Positions 1 to 6,961 of a stretch of DNA of 48,512 nt are shown here, piece after piece. The stretch's first letter is position 1, and each line of letters starts with the position of its first letter. The position numbers were made by a program, and so were the translations under genes. The stretch is from Opitutus sp. GAS368. GTDB taxonomy: Bacteria; Verrucomicrobiota; Verrucomicrobiia; Opitutales; Opitutaceae. The DNA is taken from assembly GCA_945906965.1 (NCBI GenBank), contig CAMDRP010000011.1:1-48512 (forward strand). The letters run 5' to 3'. The notes beneath the pieces are model-generated. The model was not told the DNA's origin and made no database searches. It saw nothing but the letters and a program-made list of their open reading frames with translations.

Positions 1-398
1 ACTTCAGCTTTGAGGGCTTGAATCTGACGAAAACCCTGTCCGCGTAACCATTCGCGGATTTTTAAAAGGCGGGGTTGCACCGGCCATTCTTCACCCGAGG
101 AGTTAATCGCGTAGCGGGGAAACAAAGGCAGCGGACTGACGCTAAGCGCGGATATGGCGAGCCAGTTGTACAGCGTTTCACCCAAAAACCAGATGAGGAA
201 AAACATGATCGTGAGCACCCAGTAAGGCCGGTTGATCAAATCAAAATCACGGCACAATTGGGCGGCGCCAAAAGCAAATACTAACCACCGCAGCCATCGG
301 TCGGCTATAGCCAAGACCGGTGAAGCGTAACGTTGATTGAGCTGACCCAAGACCAACGAAAGGACGATCGCGCCCAATATAAAATACTGTGTGTCCAT
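1..398 (-). CDS. Membrane protein, 3' part cut by window edge
   Basis: An open frame begins at the ATG at 396-398 and runs without a stop off the left edge, giving 132 complete codons. The first 85 residues hold about three hydrophobic stretches (roughly 5-20, 38-50 and 60-80), including the segment ILGAIVLSLVLG. A more polar stretch with the motif RLLKIREWLRGQGFR follows. It lies 42 bases downstream of dnaN on the same strand, so it may be co-transcribed with it. I do not recognise the family and the C-terminus is missing, so only 'integral membrane protein' is supported. Confidence 0.65.
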   Translation of the reverse strand, partial: MDTQYFILGAIVLSLVLGQLNQRYASPVLAIADRWLRWLVFAFGAAQLCRDFDLINRPYWVLTIMFFLIWFLGETLYNWLAISALSVSPLPLFPRYAINSSGEEWPVQPRLLKIREWLRGQGFRQIQALKAE

Positions 399-440
399 CA
401 AAGGTACTAATCGATGAGCGCGAACCGCCCATAGCGGATT

Positions 441-1565
441 TTAATTCATTCGCACAGGCATGATTACGCAGATGAAACTTTCCAGGGTTTTGAAGACGCC
501 AGGGCTGACTTCATCTTTCACTTCAAAGAAGACCTCGTCTTTAGTCAGTGCTTTGAGCGGATCCATCAAGAAAGCCGGATTGAAGGCCACTTGAAGATCA
601 GGACCACTGTAACCTATTGCCATTGATTCGTGCGCTTCGCCGAAATCTGAACTCGCTGCAAAAATTTCCAATAGGTTGCTGCTAATTTTAATTTTAACGG
701 AATTCGATTTTTCTGAGCACACCAATTGCGCTCGGTGGACGCATTGCAGTAACAATTCGCGTTCAAGTTTGATGCGTTGATGCGTCTCTTTCGGGACGAC
801 TTGTTGATAATTGGGGTAATTGCCTTCGACGACTTTGGAATAAAGATAAACGTGGTCGATCAGGCCGCTGGTGTCTTTGTCGGTCGCGATTTGGAAGGCC
901 GCGCGGCGTTCGTTAAAGTTGATTTTAACCTTAGAACCCTTGTCGAGGAGGCGGTTGAGCTCTGAGACGGTTTTGGCCGGCAAAATAATCGCACCGGCAC
1001 AGGCAGTAGGAACTTCCATTTCTTTGGCGATCAGCGCAAGGCGCCGACCATCGGTCGCTACCAGGGTGAGCTTCTCGTCGCGGAAGTTGAAATAAACGCC
1101 GTTGAGGATGTAGCGGGTCTCATCGGTGGATTGAGCGTAAGAAACGCTACGCAGCATGCTGATGAGCTCGCTTTGCTCGAGCGTATAAGCCTTTTCATCG
1201 CCGAATTCGGGCAAGGGTGGAAACTCCTCTTTGCCGATGCCCATGATCTTAAAGGTCGAACCTCCCGAGGTGAGCTTAACTTGATGATTAGGAGCGCCGT
1301 CAAAGGTCACATCTACGCTGGGTAATTCGCGCACGATCGTAGCCAAACGTTTAACCGGCAATGTGACAGAACCGGTTTCTTTCACTTCGGCTTTAATTTT
1401 GCACCGGATGCCAAGATCTAAATTGGTGGTAGAAAGCGAGATCTGATCTTTTTCAGCTTCAATCAGCACATTGCTCAAAATGGGCATCGTCGCTTTGGAT
1501 CCGACGACGTTCAAAACTTGGGCTAGGCCGTTGGCGAAATGGTCGCGGTTGATTTTGAATTTCAT
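441..1565 (-). CDS. dnaN: DNA polymerase III subunit beta (sliding clamp)
   Basis: The 374-residue product has the usual length of a bacterial beta clamp. It starts [20 protein letters not shown] and ends with the characteristic VIMPVRMN tail. The clamp is a dimeric ring of three similar domains per subunit (about 1-125, 126-245 and 246-374) that tethers DNA polymerase III to DNA. The segment with DGRRLALI near residue 175 fits domain 2. In many bacteria dnaN follows dnaA, but here the upstream neighbour is pssA in the same orientation. A sigma70-like promoter with a consensus -10 box lies about 75 bases upstream. The start has no Shine-Dalgarno sequence. Confidence 0.97.
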   Translation of the reverse strand: MKFKINRDHFANGLAQVLNVVGSKATMPILSNVLIEAEKDQISLSTTNLDLGIRCKIKAEVKETGSVTLPVKRLATIVRELPSVDVTFDGAPNHQVKLTSGGSTFKIMGIGKEEFPPLPEFGDEKAYTLEQSELISMLRSVSYAQSTDETRYILNGVYFNFRDEKLTLVATDGRRLALIAKEMEVPTACAGAIILPAKTVSELNRLLDKGSKVKINFNERRAAFQIATDKDTSGLIDHVYLYSKVVEGNYPNYQQVVPKETHQRIKLERELLLQCVHRAQLVCSEKSNSVKIKISSNLLEIFAASSDFGEAHESMAIGYSGPDLQVAFNPAFLMDPLKALTKDEVFFEVKDEVSPGVFKTLESFICVIMPVRMN

Positions 1566-1640
1566 GGAAATTTGGGCGGGTAGGGAACGAGACGCGTGAG
1601 GAAGTTAACAAACGTTAAAAGAATACAGGTTCAATAATGA

Positions 1641-1669
1641 ATTATATCCGTATCACTATAGGCAGTGAA
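1641..1669 (-). promoter_or_regulatory. Putative dnaN promoter
   Basis: On the minus strand a TTCACT -35 box (1664-1669) is followed, after 17 bases, by a perfect TATAAT -10 box (1641-1646). This predicts a transcription start near 1634 and a leader of about 70 bases before dnaN. The -35 box is embedded in TTATTCACT (1664-1672), one mismatch from the DnaA box TTATNCACA, so DnaA could compete with RNA polymerase. No experimental support. Confidence 0.55.
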
Positions 1670-1801
1670 TAACCGTAGCAACTACGCGTTTCTCCTCTGA
1701 AAATCAGCAGAAAAAACGAGGTGAAAAACTTTCGGGCTCATCGTGGTAAGATCGGTGTTATTCGCAGGCAGAAAGTTGTTGGTTCGTAGCACGCAGGTTG
1801 C

Positions 1802-2701
1802 TCACACGTTTTTCTCGGGTGCGGTGGGATCGTTCGCGTCCATTTTCATGGGTCGCGGACGCCGGATTTGGCGAATGAGTCCGAAAAAAATGTAAGACAG
1901 ACATACGATCAGCAGCGCGACCTCTTTAAATTGATAAACCAAAAAAGCCACGAGCAGGATCCAGATGAAGGGGAATAATTTGGTTTGGGTCTGGAGATCG
2001 AGTTTTTTGCCGCTCGGGTAACGCACGGTACTCATCATCAGCACGGCGATTAATAACATCAAAAAAGGAAGCACTAAAGCCCAGCGATTCAATGACTTAT
2101 CGGATTCAACTAATTTAAGTAAAAACAGAACCAAAGCCGCCACCGTACCTGCGGCCGCCGGGACGGGTAGCCCTACAAAATCTTTGGAGGATTCTTTTTT
2201 GCCGCGATGCACGAGCGGGTTGGTGAGCACGTTGAAACGTGCCAGTCGCATTGCGGCACACAAAAGATACACAAAGCCCACAAACCAGCCGATGTTACGA
2301 AACCAGGTAATGCCTTGGGTTGGCGACAGAATGAAAAAAAACATCATTAAAGCTGGCGCCATCCCAAACGACACCACATCGGCCAACGAATCGAACTCCG
2401 CGCCAAACAAGGATTCACGGCCACCCATCCGCGCCAGCCTCCCATCAAGCGTATCAAAGGCCGCCGCCCCAAAGATGAACCACACGGCCATGCGATAGTG
2501 CCCAGCCGGAGTCGCATCGAGGTACTCACCCGTGAGCGAAGTTTCAGCCAGCCGGGCTTGGATGCAGTTCACTACCGCCATAAAACCGCAAAAAAGATTT
2601 CCCGCCGTCATGGCATTGGGCCAGAAGAAGATCCGGCTCGCCTGCGAGACGTTGTAGGGATCTTCCGGATCAGCAGGAGTGGATCGGCGCGGCGGGTTCA
2701 T
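1802..2701 (-). CDS. pssA: CDP-diacylglycerol--serine O-phosphatidyltransferase
   Basis: This integral membrane enzyme makes phosphatidylserine from CDP-diacylglycerol and serine, the precursor of phosphatidylethanolamine. The CDP-alcohol phosphatidyltransferase signature is complete: D83-x2-D86-G87-x2-A90-R91-x8-G100-x3-D104-x3-D108. Several hydrophobic helices follow, for example around residues 112-125, 150-165 and 185-205. At 299 residues it matches the pssA group rather than pgsA, with an extended polar N-terminus. Its ATG overlaps the stop of the upstream RelE-like gene as ATGA, indicating translational coupling. PssA rather than another CDP-alcohol transferase is the best call, but the substrate is inferred. 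Confidence 0.9.
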   Translation of the reverse strand: MNPPRRSTPADPEDPYNVSQASRIFFWPNAMTAGNLFCGFMAVVNCIQARLAETSLTGEYLDATPAGHYRMAVWFIFGAAAFDTLDGRLARMGGRESLFGAEFDSLADVVSFGMAPALMMFFFILSPTQGITWFRNIGWFVGFVYLLCAAMRLARFNVLTNPLVHRGKKESSKDFVGLPVPAAAGTVAALVLFLLKLVESDKSLNRWALVLPFLMLLIAVLMMSTVRYPSGKKLDLQTQTKLFPFIWILLVAFLVYQFKEVALLIVCLSYIFFGLIRQIRRPRPMKMDANDPTAPEKNV

Positions 2702-3051
2702 TTTTTCGCGAGACTTTCGAGGTATTTCCAGAATTTCGAATCATGCTCGAAGAGTTGTTGTTCGGAAACCGGGAATTTATTGCGCAACAGAAAATCTTCG
2801 AGGGAATTTTTATGCAGGATGTAGTTCACGTGCAGTTTTTCCCCATGAGCATCAAAATATAAACGAAAATCCCCCGCTCTCAATCGGTAGAATTCTTTCC
2901 CCGCCCGAGAAAAACGCCCCAACGGTTCGCGCGGATGAGCGAGATCGTCCGGTTTTAGCGAACTGATCGGCTCAACCAGATCAAGCTGCAGCAGCTTATC
3001 CAGCCGGTTCAGCTCGTGCATCGCCTGCGCGGAAAAAGTGACCTGATACAT
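2698..3051 (-). CDS. RelE/ParE-fold protein without antitoxin
   Basis: Starting at the ATG at 3049-3051, the product is 117 residues. It resembles the RelE/ParE toxin superfamily: an N-terminal MYQVTFSAQAMHEL strand-helix, a central YRLRAGDFRLYFD, and LHVNYILHKNSLEDF, matching the core R-x-G-x-(Y/F)-R pattern of mRNA-cleaving toxins. About 25 extra C-terminal residues exceed a typical RelE. No antitoxin-like gene is adjacent; the gene is coupled to pssA by a 4-base overlap. A domesticated RNA-binding or regulatory role is therefore as likely as a toxin. A longer frame begins at 3102, but its first 17 residues do not look like the family. Confidence 0.65.
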   Translation of the reverse strand: MYQVTFSAQAMHELNRLDKLLQLDLVEPISSLKPDDLAHPREPLGRFSRAGKEFYRLRAGDFRLYFDAHGEKLHVNYILHKNSLEDFLLRNKFPVSEQQLFEHDSKFWKYLESLAKK

Positions 3052-3167
3052 GGGAAACCAACAGCTAGTGGACCCACGTCGCGCGGCAACGCTATTTCCC
3101 ACGATCGCGCGCGGTAAAAAGACGCTCTTTTAGTCCTCAACGGCGAACCTCGAGGTCCCAGCAAAAA

Positions 3168-3431
3168 CTAAGGAGCTTCAGACTCTGCCGGGGCGTTATT
3201 AAAATGCGCTAAAATCGCACGCGCGGCATCCGCGTCTTCATCCTCCACTTGCACGCGTAGCCCGCCCATCATGTAGTTGTAAACATTGCCCGAGGTCTGC
3301 GCCGTGAGTTCTTCCGGAAGATACGCTTTGATCCCGCTGCCGCCGAGGGTCGCTTGCAGAATCTGCGCCTCAATCAGTCGCTGGCAGGTCGCGATCGTCG
3401 TCATGCGAATAAATTGTTTTAAATCCTTCAT
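3168..3431 (-). CDS. DUF2007-type small protein
   Basis: The 87-residue product carries the pattern of the DUF2007 'putative signal transducing protein' family: TTIATCQRLIEAQILQATLGGSGIKAYL, then a conserved GGLRVQVEDEDADAARAIL. These are small ferredoxin-fold proteins of unknown function, often encoded near lipid or housekeeping genes. An internal ATG ten codons in (MTTIAT) is an alternative start. It lies 116 bases upstream of the RelE-like gene on the same strand and could belong to the same transcript. Assignment is from remembered family pattern only. Confidence 0.65.
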   Translation of the reverse strand: MKDLKQFIRMTTIATCQRLIEAQILQATLGGSGIKAYLPEELTAQTSGNVYNYMMGGLRVQVEDEDADAARAILAHFNNAPAESEAP

Positions 3432-3514
3432 GGACTCAAGTCCAACGACGAAAGCTTCGGACTGGTGATCGCGCCCGGTTGAGGACAGGCTAAATTTTTA
3501 TTTTAACCTTTCGC

Positions 3515-4636
3515 ATGAAAAAAAACGCGTTGCTGCTGGTTTTGAGTTTGCTGAGTTGCTTCGTCGCGCGCGCGGCGGAAAATAAAACGCGCAACGTTCT
3601 TCTCGTCACAATCGACGGTCTGCGCTGGCAGGAAGTGTTTCGCGGCGCGGACGAGGCGTTCATGAATAAAGAAAAAAACTCCGGCGGCGTACCGGCGGGT
3701 GAACTGGTCGCATTAAAGGCGGATTTTCTCGGCGCCACGGCGGAAGAACGGCGGAAAAAACTCATGCCGTTTTTCTGGGGCACACTCGTCCCCGGCGGAC
3801 AGGCGTTTGGTAACCGCGACCACGGCAGCGCCGCAAGTGTGCTCAACGCTGAGCGGATTTCTTATCCGGGTTATAATGAATTACTGACCGGTGCGCCGGA
3901 TCCATTGATCACGTCCAACGTGCCCGTGCCGAATCGCAATGTCACCGTTTTAGAATGGTTGAACGGGCGGCCCGAATTCACGGGTAGAGTCGCGGCGGCG
4001 GCAGCGTGGAACGTGTTCGCGCCGATCATTAATGTCGGGCGTAGCCGACTGCCGTTGTTTGTCACAGGACAACATTCGGCGCCAGGCAGCGTGTCGCCGC
4101 GCATTGCGGAATTGGAGCGCTGGATGGATGACATCCCACCGATCACCAACACGGAGAATTTTGACGCATTTGTTTATCATGCGGCGGTTGATCGCATCGA
4201 CACGCATCGGCCACGCGTTTTTTTAATCGCGCTCGGCGAGCCGGATGAATGGGCGCATGCGCACCGGTATGATCGTTACCTTCAATCGATCCGGCGCTGT
4301 GATCGGTTTATCCGCCAACTCTGGGAAAAACTCCAAGCGATGCCAGAATACCGTGATTCCACCACGATCGTGCTCACGCCAGATCACGGCCGTGGTGTGA
4401 CCCTGGAAGATTGGAATGGTCATGGTAAAAAAATCCCACGCTCGGAAGAGACGTGGTTCGCGGTTTACGGACCCGATACGCCAGCGCTCGGGGAACGGCG
4501 TGAGGGTGTCGCCGAGGTGCACCAAGCCCAAGTCGCGGCGACCGTGGCGGCGTTGTTGGGCGAAGATTTTCGCGCGGCGTTTCCGGCGGCAGCTGCTCCC
4601 GTGAGCGCGGTGTTGCGCGCGGGCGCGGAAAAATAA
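3515..4636 (+). CDS. Exported alkaline-phosphatase-superfamily hydrolase
   Basis: The 373-residue protein starts with a signal peptide (MKKNALLLVLSLLSCFVARA). It then shows metal-binding motifs of the alkaline phosphatase/phosphodiesterase superfamily: T32-I-D34-G near the N-terminus, E242-P-D244-E-W-A-H248, T288-P-D290-H291-G, and H303-G. This set would coordinate two metal ions, with D34 or a nearby Thr/Ser at the nucleophile position. It probably acts in the periplasm on a phosphate or sulfate ester, or as a phosphonate/nucleotide pyrophosphatase-like enzyme; the substrate cannot be read. It is transcribed divergently from the DUF2007 gene. Confidence 0.75.
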   Translation: MKKNALLLVLSLLSCFVARAAENKTRNVLLVTIDGLRWQEVFRGADEAFMNKEKNSGGVPAGELVALKADFLGATAEERRKKLMPFFWGTLVPGGQAFGNRDHGSAASVLNAERISYPGYNELLTGAPDPLITSNVPVPNRNVTVLEWLNGRPEFTGRVAAAAAWNVFAPIINVGRSRLPLFVTGQHSAPGSVSPRIAELERWMDDIPPITNTENFDAFVYHAAVDRIDTHRPRVFLIALGEPDEWAHAHRYDRYLQSIRRCDRFIRQLWEKLQAMPEYRDSTTIVLTPDHGRGVTLEDWNGHGKKIPRSEETWFAVYGPDTPALGERREGVAEVHQAQVAATVAALLGEDFRAAFPAAAAPVSAVLRAGAEK

Positions 4637-4646
4637 ATCGCTCATG

Positions 4647-4663
4647 CGCGCCGGCGTGGCGCG
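4647..4663. terminator. Weak GC hairpin between convergent genes
   Basis: CGCGCC and GGCGCG pair over a five-base loop between the ends of the hydrolase gene and the convergent acetyltransferase gene. TTATTTTA follows on the plus strand a few bases later. The stem is only six base pairs, so termination is uncertain. Confidence 0.3.
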
Positions 4664-4667
4664 GTGG

Positions 4668-5210
4668 TTATTTTACTTTGGAACAGAGAATACAGTCGCG
4701 CGGTTCGGGGCCGATATTGGGTGCGACGTGCCAACGCTTAAGTAGGGCTTCGCGGGTGAGTCCGGCTTTTTCCATGACGCGCGCGGAACTGGGATTGGCT
4801 GCATCGCAAAAAGCCCAGAGGCGAAACACGTCGGGTTGCGCCATCGCCCAATCAACCAAGTAAGTGAGTGCCTCCGTCATCATGCCGCGGCCCCAGAATT
4901 TTTGCGCGAGCACGTAGCCGCACATGACTTTGCCGCCATCGGGCATGAGGCCGATGGAGCCGATGGGTGTATCGGTGCCGCGCAGACAGAGTAGCCACGC
5001 GTAGTGCGGAGATTTCGAGCGGTCCCAATCGGCGTCGCGGTCACGCAGAAAATCGGCGAGCCGGTCCACGCGTTCGTAAGGTTTCCATGCGAGGTAACGA
5101 GTCACTTCGGGATCGCTAGCGTAGGCGGAAAAAACGGCGGCAGCATCTTCGGCGCGAGGACGCCGTGCGGTGAGGCGGGCGGTGGCGAACGTGGCGGGCG
5201 GACGAATCAT
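4668..5210 (-). CDS. GNAT family N-acetyltransferase (RimJ/RimL type)
   Basis: From the ATG at 5208-5210 (MIRPPATFATARLTAR) the product is 180 residues, the usual length. It shows the RimJ/RimL-type layout: TARLTARRP near the N-terminus, IGSIGL as strand beta 4, the acetyl-CoA loop region GYVLAQKFWGRGMMTEAL, and the C-terminal ANPSSARVMEKAGL. It would transfer acetyl from acetyl-CoA to an amino group of a protein or small molecule, target unknown. The frame extends 59 codons further upstream, but that part lacks family features and would overlap the next gene. Confidence 0.85.
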   Translation of the reverse strand: MIRPPATFATARLTARRPRAEDAAAVFSAYASDPEVTRYLAWKPYERVDRLADFLRDRDADWDRSKSPHYAWLLCLRGTDTPIGSIGLMPDGGKVMCGYVLAQKFWGRGMMTEALTYLVDWAMAQPDVFRLWAFCDAANPSSARVMEKAGLTREALLKRWHVAPNIGPEPRDCILCSKVK

Positions 5211-5293
5211 GGCGATACGACGGGAGGGGTAGTAGGCGAGACGTGGCGGCCATCCGAACGTTGCGGAATCCAAGTTTAATTTTGCGCGGAGAA

Positions 5294-5872
5294 TTACGCG
5301 AGAGCGGCGCGAACGAGTTCCGCGATCGCGGGCGGAAGCGCGAGGTTGGTGGCGGCGTGTTGCGCGGCGGGGCTGAGTTTGCGCCAAGTTTTTTTCAAAA
5401 TATCGACGAACTTTTCGCGCGGGTAATCGGCGTGTTGCGCGGCGAAGGTGCTGATTTCGTTTTCGAGAAAGACAAGGACGGCCGCGTCTTCGAGGGCTTG
5501 GGTGCCAGGGTTGGTTTTCAATCCGGTTTTAGAAACCCAGGTGGCAACTTCGGCGGCTTCGTTTGCGGTGACGCCGGCGGCGAGGAGCAGTTCGCGGGCG
5601 CGTTCGGCTTGTTTGACGTAGAGCGAGCGACGCCAAGTCAGGTAGCCGACTTTGCCTTCGGGAAAGGTGGCGCGGGGAGTGAGCCAGCGCTCGAGATGTT
5701 GGCAGCGGGCGGCGAGCAGCAGAAGCGGGCTAGCGTCGGGCACCAGACGGGCGACCCAGGCTGCGACACGTTCGCCGTAGATGAGTTCGGCGGCGCGACC
5801 GTCGATGGCGCGCGTGGGATCGGCGGCGTGTGCGGAGTCGATAAACTGGCGGGCGCGGGCGTAGGCTTCCAT
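5294..5872 (-). CDS. DUF4202 family protein
   Basis: The 192-residue product matches the DUF4202 pattern: a conserved RARQFIDSAHAADP near the N-terminus, an internal CQHLERWLTPRATFPEG, then YLTWRRSLYVKQAE, and a later ALEDAAVLVFLENEI. The H and D residues in these helices suggest an HD-domain-like metal site, but the activity of the family is unknown. It lies upstream of the acetyltransferase on the same strand with an 83-base gap and could share its transcript. Confidence 0.75.
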   Translation of the reverse strand: MEAYARARQFIDSAHAADPTRAIDGRAAELIYGERVAAWVARLVPDASPLLLLAARCQHLERWLTPRATFPEGKVGYLTWRRSLYVKQAERARELLLAAGVTANEAAEVATWVSKTGLKTNPGTQALEDAAVLVFLENEISTFAAQHADYPREKFVDILKKTWRKLSPAAQHAATNLALPPAIAELVRAALA

Positions 5873-5929
5873 GCAGATAGGAATCGAAACGGTTGCCTAC
5901 CACGCGGCAAGCGACAGGTTGGTAGCGTC

Positions 5930-6265
5930 ATGCCTTTACCCCCGGTATGTCTGCGCTGCGGCGTCTGTTGTTTTTCGAAATTGGAAACGTATGTCCGCGT
6001 GACCGGCGAGGATTGGACGCGCCTCGGCGCGGAGGCGGAGCGATTAGCTCATTTTGTCGGACACCGTGCGTATATGCGCATGAGCGACGGGCATTGTGCG
6101 GCTTTGTTGGTGCGGGTGGGCGAGGATGGGGCGCGCGAATATTTTTGCTCCGTGTATGAGAAGCGACCGGCTACGTGCCGCGATTTGGAGCGGGGTTCAC
6201 CCCAGTGTGCGGGTGAAATCGCGCTAAAGGGTGAGCGGCCTTTGGCGTTACCGAGTACAGGATGA
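5930..6265 (+). CDS. YkgJ-type cysteine-cluster protein
   Basis: The 111-residue product begins MPLPPVCLRCGVCC, with cysteines 7, 10, 13 and 14 forming the C-x2-C-x2-CC signature of the YkgJ/UPF0153 family. Further cysteines occur in DGHCAAL, YFCSVYEKRPATCRDL and SPQCAGE. These proteins are thought to bind a zinc ion or an iron-sulfur cluster; their role is unknown. The ATG at 5930 was chosen because it begins directly before the motif, whereas the long upstream extension is antisense to the DUF4202 gene. It is divergent from DUF4202. Confidence 0.8.
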   Translation: MPLPPVCLRCGVCCFSKLETYVRVTGEDWTRLGAEAERLAHFVGHRAYMRMSDGHCAALLVRVGEDGAREYFCSVYEKRPATCRDLERGSPQCAGEIALKGERPLALPSTG

Positions 6266-6379
6266 GCGGGTGATTATCCCTGATTCATGGGTGCAACTCA
6301 TGATCAAAAAAACATCTTAAAAAGTTTTCCGCATAAGTTTCCCTACAACCCGATATGACTATTTTAAAACTAATTTTGC

Positions 6380-6410
6380 TTAATTAAGGTAATCTTTAAT
6401 TTAGGTAATC
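6380..6410. repeat. AT-rich imperfect tandem repeat
   Basis: Two imperfect units, TTAATTAAGGTAATC and TTTAATTTAGGTAATC, lie side by side in the 174-base AT-rich gap between the convergent YkgJ-type and DUF1643 genes. No hairpin terminator or other feature is evident there. Confidence 0.5.
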
Positions 6411-6439
6411 GAGCTTTGTTTAATTATGAAAAGGCATAT

Positions 6440-6937
6440 TTAAGCGGAATGCAGGCCCGGCTGGTAGCGGACGAGTTTTTGGTCGCCGGGGACGTAAAGC
6501 GGGTGGCGGGGGTGGCCGGCTTGCGTGGTGCCGAGGCACCAGAGTTCGCGTTCGCCGAACAGGCGCACGACCGCATCGGCGCGGGCTTGGTAATCGCCAC
6601 TCACCCCCCAGGCGGCGACGATCCGATCACAGCGGTCGGCGGCGGCCAGCAGCGAGGTGTCGTTTTCTGGGCCCACGGGATCGGGCGCGGATTTCATTTC
6701 TTTCGGGTACGGCGTGCGCAGCCCGAAAAGGTTGGCCATCCAGAAACCATCAAAGCCATCGCGTTCGGAGAAACGGGCGATGCGACGCAGCGTGGGATCG
6801 AGTTGGGATTCGTCGGCGGTGCTCGGATTAAGCCCAATCCACATAATCAGACGCTCCCCGCCGAGGAGCGGATCTAGCCGGTGGATAAGACTGTAGCGGT
6901 GGCGGCGATCGGGGGAGAAATGGCAGGCGTTTTCCAT
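6440..6937 (-). CDS. DUF1643 domain-containing protein
   Basis: The 165-residue protein carries the DUF1643 hallmarks: RHRYSLIHRL at the N-terminus, IMWIGLNPSTADESQLDPTL, GFDGFWMANLFGLRTPYPKEM, and a C-terminal LGTTQAGHPRHPLYV. The family is widespread, small and without a known function; its invariant LNPSTAD resembles a ligand-binding loop. It lies 24 bases downstream of the SNF2 helicase gene on the same strand and is probably co-transcribed with it. Confidence 0.85.
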   Translation of the reverse strand: MENACHFSPDRRHRYSLIHRLDPLLGGERLIMWIGLNPSTADESQLDPTLRRIARFSERDGFDGFWMANLFGLRTPYPKEMKSAPDPVGPENDTSLLAAADRCDRIVAAWGVSGDYQARADAVVRLFGERELWCLGTTQAGHPRHPLYVPGDQKLVRYQPGLHSA

Positions 6938-6961
6938 CGCGGCCAGGGCGGTTGCAGACTT

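Noticed and set aside
1566-1801. Possible replication origin next to dnaN
   Set aside because: Only two imperfect DnaA-box matches and no AT-rich unwinding element or dnaA gene are present; about the number expected by chance in such a gap is not much lower.
3479-3507. TTGAGG-N17-TTTAAC promoter before the exported hydrolase
   Set aside because: Boxes are weak and would start transcription at the ATG itself; not strong enough to list.
5211-5387. N-terminal extension of the acetyltransferase
   Set aside because: It overlaps the DUF4202 gene and is Arg-rich without GNAT features.
6266-6439. Possible small RNA or tRNA in AT-rich gap
   Set aside because: No cloverleaf, terminator or promoter pair could be found; only a weak tandem repeat is visible.
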